From Morella rubra (lineage: Eukaryota > Streptophyta > Magnoliopsida > Fagales > Myricaceae): 64,000 bases of DNA. Position numbers and translations under genes: made by a program. The notes under the pieces are model-generated. The model searched no databases and was not told the origin of the DNA. It was given only the letters and a program-made list of their open reading frames with translations. Below, in pieces: positions 57,600-64,000 of the stretch (its first letter is position 1; the number at the start of each line of letters is the position of its first letter). Where the stretch lies: contig CM025851.1 of NCBI GenBank assembly GCA_003952965.2, forward strand, positions 29,412,664 through 29,476,663. Direction: 5' to 3'.

Positions 57600-58690
57600 C
57601 CGAACATAAGCACAAACCGTTCGCACACAGTTCAAATGGCGACGTTTATTTTTATATGCGTCCGAACGCTCAAAATTAACCGTCCGAACTAAAGAGTAAC
57701 GTTCGGACAAAATGCGTACCATCCGAACGCAATATACCACAATTCGAACTGTAATTCAACGAACACAAAACAAACACCACTATAGATGAACAAAGAACTC
57801 ACAAAAATTTCAAAGTATTCAATTGAAATGCATGAAATTGAAATCCAAACTCATAAAGAAGGTCTTACCTCAAGTTGTTCTAGAGATCTCGAACGGATAG
57901 TGAAAAATTTGAGAGAAAAGTTTGAGAGAATAGAGTGAAAGTGTGATTTTGGCTAAATCTAGCTATTTAATTTGTCAAGAATGAGTCCGAACGGTAATAT
58001 TGGGGTTCGGACTCCTATCAAGGGTTAGATTCACGCGTGGCCCAATCAAATTCAACATCATTAAATATGACCGATTCGAGAAGCTGCTTAGACCTAAAGC
58101 CGTCCGGACTGTATATATTGGTCCAGACGGTTTCCAGTAGAAGTTTCGCAACGTGGAAGTACACGACTCGCGGAAATAGCATTCATACAAGTGTGAACAT
58201 TTTTTGTTTCGTCCGGACGTATGTATTTTTTCACGTGCAAACGCTATAGTGGAGTTTGGACGTGATTGAGCGTTCGCGATGATTTTAATTTGTCACTATA
58301 TGCTGACGATTATTATTCGTCACGTGATTTTGTTCGGACGTTGTATCTATTACGTACGAATGTTATTGTAAAACAATTGTGACGATTCTAAACGTCACTC
58401 GGTTACGTCGATTTGGAATTCGTCACCCAATAAAGAGTCCGAACGTGTTGATCGTGAGTCTGGACGGTATTTTGTATTTTGTGACTATTTTAATCGTTAC
58501 TCATGCGCGATGTGTGGTATGTTGTCACACGTGACATACGTCTGAACTGCTTTTGGGACCTGTCTAGGACGGTTTTGGCGTTCATGGGTGACTTTGGGTG
58601 ATGAAATTAATGTTTTGTCATAGAAATGTCATTTTAGGTGACAAAATTTGGTTTGACACCCAAAACTTTGTCACCTAAAGCTATAATTCT
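57600..58690. repeat. 5' subterminal repeat array of CACTA B
   Basis: Mirror image of 37140-38240: repeated CGTCCGAACG / CGTCCGGACG-like palindromes and GTGACGAnnnnnAATCGTCA motifs, leading to the 58697 terminus. 57780-57960 contains an exon/leader-like stretch without a gene. Confidence 0.7.
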
Positions 58691-58750
58691 TGTAGTGTTA
58701 TAATTTGTTTTAGTTGCTTTAATTGCTTTCAGGTATTTGGCAAACACTTA

Positions 58751-60118
58751 TGAGAGAGCAAAAACAACCCAAGAGGAGGGGTGAATTGGGTTTTATAAAA
58801 AACTTTTAACCTTTTTCTTATAAAACCGAATTTGTAGAGATCCCCTTTTCTTTTTCTAAAGAGCAAGAGAGTAGATCTAAACAATCAAGGACAATAATGA
58901 AGAATAAAAGGAATAGTTAAAGAAGCACAATAAATAGATATCAACAATAAATAGAGATAAGGGTAGAGAGATGACACCGTATTTTAGGTGGTTCGGCCAA
59001 CACTTGCCTACGTCCACCCCCAAGGCTATTGACTTCCTTGGGCTTTCTTCACTATCTTCAAATAGAAGTACACCTTAGCTTCTCGGGTGCTAAGGAACCT
59101 TTACAAAGTGTTTTTGAGCTTACACTTGAACTCACTCTCACCTTAGGACAAGTGTTTTTTCCAAACACTCATGTGTTTTTCAAGAATGGGTATAAAGGGA
59201 ATCTTAGTAAAAGCTCTTTAAGCTGAATAAACAAGTATGAAGGTATTGAGGTGTGCAAAGAGACAAGATTCACAAAGAAAGCAATAGTATTTGTAGGTGG
59301 GAGTACGAGCTTTCTTGGTTGGTGGAGCTTCTTTCTTCCTCAAAGCTTTTTCTCTCTCTAGAAATTAGGGCAAGAGTTAATAGCGCACACTTCCACCGTT
59401 TCTCTCTCCATCTTCTTCTATTTAAAGCTCCTAGGGCACCAAGGGTCTTCTTGTAAAGTTTGAGTGCCGTTAGAGGTCATTTAAGACCATTTGGATATTT
59501 TTTGAATGAGTTGACGTTGCTTCAGGATTTCTGCAAAATCATGCAATGTGTCGACACATTGATGGTATGTGCTGACACATTAAAATTGGCTGAAAACAAC
59601 TCTCAGGTGTTAGTTCAATGTATCAACACTATGGCTCAATGTGTCGACACTTCCAACACTTAGTCAAAAAAATATTTCGAATGACCTAAACAATAAACTC
59701 TCGGGTAGTAGTTCAATGTGTCGACACTATGGTCCAATGTGTCGACACTTCCAACACTTAGAAGAAATTTAGAAAGATTTTGAAAAACAACTCTCGGGTA
59801 GTAGTTCAATGTGTCGACACTTATGGTCCAATGTGTCGATACTTCCAACACTTAGACAAAAAATTGTTCTTTAACAACAACTACCCCAATTCAATAAATC
59901 TCAAAATAACTTACAATATAAAAGATGATCAATTAGCAAGTGTAATGATGATCAAGTATGCTTGGAGAGATTTTAAAATAAGGAAACCTTGATACACTAA
60001 AAATATAATTTTCTTGAAAGAAATTCAATGTAAAATCTAATAGTCTTGAAAAAGTAAGAAAACTTTGTTATCATCAAAACCAAAATAGATTGTTTGTAAG
60101 AACAACCTTGGGCTAACA
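58751..60118. repeat. Solo LTR in the P450 spacer
   Basis: 1368 bases, TGAGAGAGCAAAAACAACCC to GGCTAACA, flanked by perfect 5-base duplications ACTTA (58746-58750 and 60119-60123). Homologous to the LTR at 52958-54335, with the tandem TGTCGACAC palindrome array at about 59540-59850. No retroelement interior is present. Only about 53 bases separate it from the end of CACTA B. Confidence 0.88.
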
Positions 60119-62267
60119 ACTTAAAGTTTTCAACTCAACGGTAAAAGTTCTATTGTTTTTCAAAAAATAAACTAAGCTCAAATTTTTCGTAATCAACAAA
60201 AAAATTTTAGAAGCATTATTGAGGACGTCCCATATCGGCCTTTAAACTGCAAAATTACTAAAATGCCCCTACAAGACAAAATTATTAATTTTACTAAAAA
60301 TATATATATATATAAAAAGCAATGTTTTTTAAATAAAATTGAATTTGAACATTACATATGATATTTTATATTCTTCTCTTTCCAAGTCACATGGAGTTGG
60401 CTAAGTGCAATTGAACTACGAGACCAATTTTATTACAAAAGTGTAACTTCACATTGAAATCAGTACCTTAGGGACTAAAATATTAAAATTATGAGAAAAA
60501 TATTTCATGCCACACAACAGCCTACAATAGGCGGTAAGATGACATTTAAAATCTACATGAGCACTAGTCCATCCATTGGAACGACAGTTGGATGAGGGAT
60601 CGATTTGTCTTAAAAACTTACCTCAAGAACCCGACAGTTAGAATTGATACCTCAAGGACTAAAATGGCAAAGGTGTAAATCACATGGAGCTGTATGATAA
60701 CTAAGCATTTTTATGTAAATACACATGTTAAACATCAAAAATTATTTTCTTAAATATATTTTAAAAGACTAACCAAATACGGAAAGAAAAATTTGTTTCA
60801 ATGCAAAAAAAAAAATCTGTAAAATAATAGTTTTACAAGCAAATAAACAGACCTTAAGTAATTTGGGATTTGGAGTAGTGGTTATTAGAATTGGAGCTCA
60901 AAATACCTAAATCAGAAATTTCTTTTAAGCATTCAGAAAATGTTTTAAGCATTTCAATCTTTCTTATTAACTGACCCCTTTTAAAAACATAATTATAATA
61001 CATCAAATAAGAAAATATAAAGTTCGAATTGACAAATCACTGTTAGCGGCGTCTGTGAAGAATGGGGTGCCGTTGTTTTGATTAGTGACAAAAAAATAAT
61101 AATTAAGAGTCCTACCGAAAGGCGTCGTTCAGGGCTCGTGAAACCCTTGAATACCTCCTCCCCTCATTTCAAACTCCTCATCAGTCCTCTGTCACGCTCC
61201 TTCAATGAATCACTTTTACTCTCTTTTTCTCTGTCCGCAGGTTCCGCTATTTGGTTTGTGGCTGCCGAAATCCACCAGGAAGGAGAGCAACAAAAATTCC
61301 AGCATCGGACTCCTAAGGGATCATTGTAGGAGGTTTACTTATAGTGTGGTAGTTTGTAAAAGATCTTTATTTTTTGGATAACTTTAGTCTTTTTTTTTAG
61401 AACTTTTGAGTTCGTGACGTGGAGAACCCTAAACATATTGCAAACTATATTGTGCAGTGTAACTGCTATCAATGAAACTCCAGGCACTTAAAAGGTTGTA
61501 TCAGTCGATACCTCAAAAATTAAGAAGGTAATCACATAAAGGTTCCAAAACTTCAGAACATCCACAAGATACATAGCCAAGGGTACCATATGCATTGAGA
61601 GTGCACTTGCACATTAAGAAAGGACCAAAAAAGGTGCATGCATGCCGGGGAGCGATGGGAGAGGAATCGAGGCGAAATATCCAGCCACGTGATGCAGAAC
61701 TAGTGAAAAATAGGTTTCATTCGAAGCAGATGCCTGGGAAAATAGTCTCCTATGGGATCTAGTCTATAATGTTTTCCCAATAAATTATATGAGTATTTTG
61801 TATCTACAACAGTAAGATTTTACTCCTACGAACGCAATGTATATACCTATTAGCCAGTTAATAGCAGCCATGTAGGACACTTGTTAGGTGGTCGTGTCTA
61901 TAACGGAATATCCCATTATAAAGCATTGCAAAAAGTATATGTGTTTTCGATTTAGGCATATATGTTGCAGTGAACGATCCCATCGTAAGATATACTCAAT
62001 CGTCTTCGATTGAAAGACAACGAATTGGAAGAGAGTTAGGTGCAAAGTGTCTGCAATAATTTGTATTGATGGGCTCCTTTCCGACGCAGTCCGTCAATAC
62101 GTGGATGAGTGCTAGCGTGTGGGCTCTCTATAGTACTTTTATGTTGCAACTCATGAGAGCCACGATTTTCAGATCAGCCAAATTCCAAAAACGTGTAATT
62201 AAATTATTTTTTTTAACACTCACTTTATGTATAGACAGAAATTCCTGTAATTGAGAGATCCAATACG
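60119..62267. repeat. Inter-genic part of the segmental unit (unit D upstream)
   Basis: 60119-61040 matches 10735-11671 and 61046-62160 matches 12266-13480, with the PIF/Harbinger-like MITE absent at 61040. The 13500-14460 part of unit B is largely missing here. The short ORF at about 61147-61329 corresponds to 12363-12545, but four of the six coding differences between them change the amino acid, so I do not call it a gene. Confidence 0.75.
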
Positions 62268-62447
62268 TATAACATGAAGTTTGACAAACTAAAATTTAAA
62301 CTCCTGAAATTTTATTATCATTACAAAAAATTTTCTCTCTTCACTTTTTCACCACCTCTCATATCCAAAATTTTAATTACTCAAAAATTGACAAAATTTT
62401 AATTACTCAAAAATTGACAAAATTTTTGCTTCCAAACATCATATTAA
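62268..62447. mobile_element. Short MITE-like element upstream of gene 5
   Basis: Third copy of the 17627-17780 element. It carries a small internal tandem duplication (ACTCAAAAATTGACAAAATTT repeated near 62378-62420). Confidence 0.45.
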
Positions 62448-62719
62448 TTTATATGAGTAAAATGCGGAGTCAGATCTAAAATCAAGACTTTGACTCTGAT
62501 ACCATATGAATCTATCACTTATCATAAAATTTTAAACAAATAAAAAGAGATATATTTTAAAAAATGAAATACTACATGTTTCGGAATCCAAGAAAATATG
62601 TCATGTAGGTAATTACAATTCATTCGTGAAAACATAGCGACAATCTTCGAGGTTGAGTAAAAAGATGGATCATCCTATTCAATTTACTTAAACAACTGAG
62701 AGCGCAATTCGATTACCTC

Positions 62720-62825
62720 ACAATCTTCACAATCTGGTTGGGCGTGAATCAGACTCTGGTAGTTGGCAATTGGGAGATCGCTAAAGAGTGTTTTACTACC
62801 AACGACAAAGTCTTCGCTAACGTTA
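62720..62825 (+). pseudogene. P450 exon-1 relic upstream of gene 5
   Basis: Same fragment as at 18050 and 32000, covering the LGVHRTLVVSS to NDKAFAN region with changes. It is about 1 kb before the gene 5 ATG. Confidence 0.7.
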
Positions 62826-63632
62826 CATCTAATGTGGCCACCAGTATTTATTGGACACATGGGAGCAATGTGCGAGTGAAGACATACTTGAATTTCTATT
62901 AAGATAGATCTTCTATCGTAAGTGGACTGGATAAAGCTGACTGGAAACTTACAATGACTAAAATTTTTAATTTTAAAATCAAAGTACTTATAAAAACGAA
63001 GAAAAATTTAATGACAAAGTTTTTTAATTTTAAAATTCAATGACTTATTATAAAAACGTGTACAACTAAAGAATCAAAACCGATTTTTCATTTATTTTAA
63101 TTCTGAAATTTTCAAAAATAATTCAAAAAAATTCAAAAATTTCCTTCTCTTCCAGCTAAAATAATTATTTTTATGGAAAATATTACATTATATGTTGCTG
63201 TACATAGTAAAGTTATCCAGAGACTATCCCCTGATTTTACCCTTTTCAATATCGGTGGCATCTCTAGAGATGGCCGGCGAACATTGGCTGCTATTTTTTC
63301 GATAAGATAAATGCGTAGCCACTGACACCACATGCAAATGCCTGCAATTTTGTAATTATTTTTTATTTGTTACTGTTTTCTAATACTAAACGTGTGGCCT
63401 ACCAGTGTTGTGATCGTCCTTGTTGCCTTTCATATGGATCCTTCACCCAATAATATGATAATCAATCAGCCATCAGTGGGGAAAAGCTATAGGAAGTAGA
63501 TTAGATGAACTCTTTGTACGAGAAACTCAAACTCGTTTCTATTTTCTACGGTCAATTCCACATGCTTGTTCCTTCTAGAAAGCTAGCACCTCAAAAAAGA
63601 AAAACCTGGGAGACTATCATGGAGGTCTGTCC

Positions 63633-63639
63633 TTAAATA
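63633..63639 (+). promoter_or_regulatory. Candidate TATA-like box of P450 gene 5
   Basis: TTAAATA in the conserved CCTTAAATACCCAGCG context, 186 bases before the ATG. Confidence 0.4.
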
Positions 63640-63818
63640 CCCAGCGTTTTAATCCTTGTAGAGCATCTTCTTCTTTCTGGTGAGTTCAAGGATCTGAACA
63701 CAACCAAATATCAAAAAGGCAGAGGGATTCCCCAGTTTAGCTCACTGTACTAACACCTAAACAGAGAAGCCTCAGATACAGCTAACACAGCCCTATCCGA
63801 CTGTAGTCACCCTTTCCT

Positions 63819-64000
63819 ATGGCTATTATCTTCGCCTTTTTTCTGCTTCTATTGTTACTAATATGGATGGTAAGAAGAATCCAGAAACCCACTGACAGAA
63901 GGTCACTTCCACCTCAAGCCGGTGGTGCTTGGCCTATGATTGGCCACCTCCACTTGTTAGGAGGAGAACCAGTCCACATAACCTTGGGTAAAATAGCTGA
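63819..64000 (+). CDS. Cytochrome P450 CYP82-type, gene 5 (5' end only, runs off window)
   Basis: Sixty codons are open to the window edge. They encode the membrane anchor (MAIIFAFFLLLLLLIWMVRR), the basic linker and the hinge LPPQAGGAWPMIGHLHLLGG. The hinge reads AGGAW, the common CYP82 form, where gene 1 has ADGAW. The two exon-1 frame errors of gene 3 that fall in this stretch, and the gene 2 insertion, are absent. It could be a functional copy; the rest lies beyond the window. Confidence 0.8.
   Translation, partial: MAIIFAFFLLLLLLIWMVRRIQKPTDRRSLPPQAGGAWPMIGHLHLLGGEPVHITLGKIA

Larger units (their letters stand above)
47753..58697 (-). mobile_element. CACTA (En/Spm-like) transposon B, reverse orientation, internally deleted, with nested solo LTR
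   Basis: The right end reads CTTGTAGTG at 58697 and its inner sequence matches the 5' end of CACTA A inverted. The left end is CACT followed directly by TTTTTTTTGTCACCC; about 24 bases of the expected terminus are missing. Flanks are P450-unit DNA matching about 10640-10660. The 3-base duplication is not clean (GTA against TTA). The gene order mirrors element A: Transposase_24 gene, TNP2-like remnant, an extra ORF absent from A, and the coiled-coil relic. A 1.38-kb solo LTR (52958-54335) lies inside. Confidence 0.9.

Noticed and set aside
37132-58697. CACTA A and B as two halves of one inverted element pair forming a single composite transposon
   Set aside because: Each has its own two termini, and A has its own GTA duplication with an empty site elsewhere; P450-unit DNA separates them.

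Overview
The window is nuclear DNA of a flowering plant, most likely a eudicot. It has single-intron cytochrome P450 genes of the CYP82 type, AT-rich intergenic DNA, and many plant transposons (CACTA, MULE, SIRE-type copia, PIF/Harbinger-like and hAT-like). I cannot name the species. I saw no bacterial-style genes, CRISPR arrays or rRNA, and I did not scan systematically for tRNAs.

The backbone is a head-to-tail array of one P450-bearing segment, about 8-9 kb per unit once insertions are subtracted, all on the + strand. The 5' ends of the copies are: gene 1 at 6317 (complete reading frame, 518 aa), gene 2 at 18969 (pseudogene cut off in exon 1), gene 3 at 33585 (exon 1 frameshifted, exon 2 intact), and gene 5 at 63819 (open, runs off the window). 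A chimeric exon-2 piece lies at 44905-45497, and relics of a second, more diverged P450 lie at about 10080 and 47113. The chimera and the doubled 3' flank are what one unequal crossover between the functional exon 2 and the downstream relic would leave. The implied duplication is about 2.1 kb, and this fits both measured intervals.

Transposons account for most differences between units. Unit A holds a PIF/Harbinger-like MITE (11672-12262) and a 3.1-kb MULE (14473-17551) with 9-bp target duplication; the MULE carries a GRF zinc-finger/transmembrane gene and a PB1-like ORF. In unit B a SIRE-type copia element (19756-29863, reversed) interrupts P450 exon 1; the remainder of that gene is gone. 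Unit C has a hAT-like insertion in the gene 3 upstream region and two related CACTA elements in opposite orientation (37132-44693 and 47753-58697), plus two related solo LTRs (52958-54335 and 58751-60118). A third, different CACTA element ends at 804 at the left edge. For several insertions the empty site survives in a paralogous unit, so boundaries and target duplications can be read directly.

Only gene 1, and perhaps gene 5, look able to encode a working P450. Both relevant CACTA copies have lost the core of their TNP2-type transposase, by different deletions. The copia polyprotein is broken in many places. I did not find a clearly new biological system. The most unusual items are the GRF/PB1-like MULE, the occurrence of a plant-transposon-protein-type ORF in two unrelated element classes, and the crossover-derived P450 chimera.
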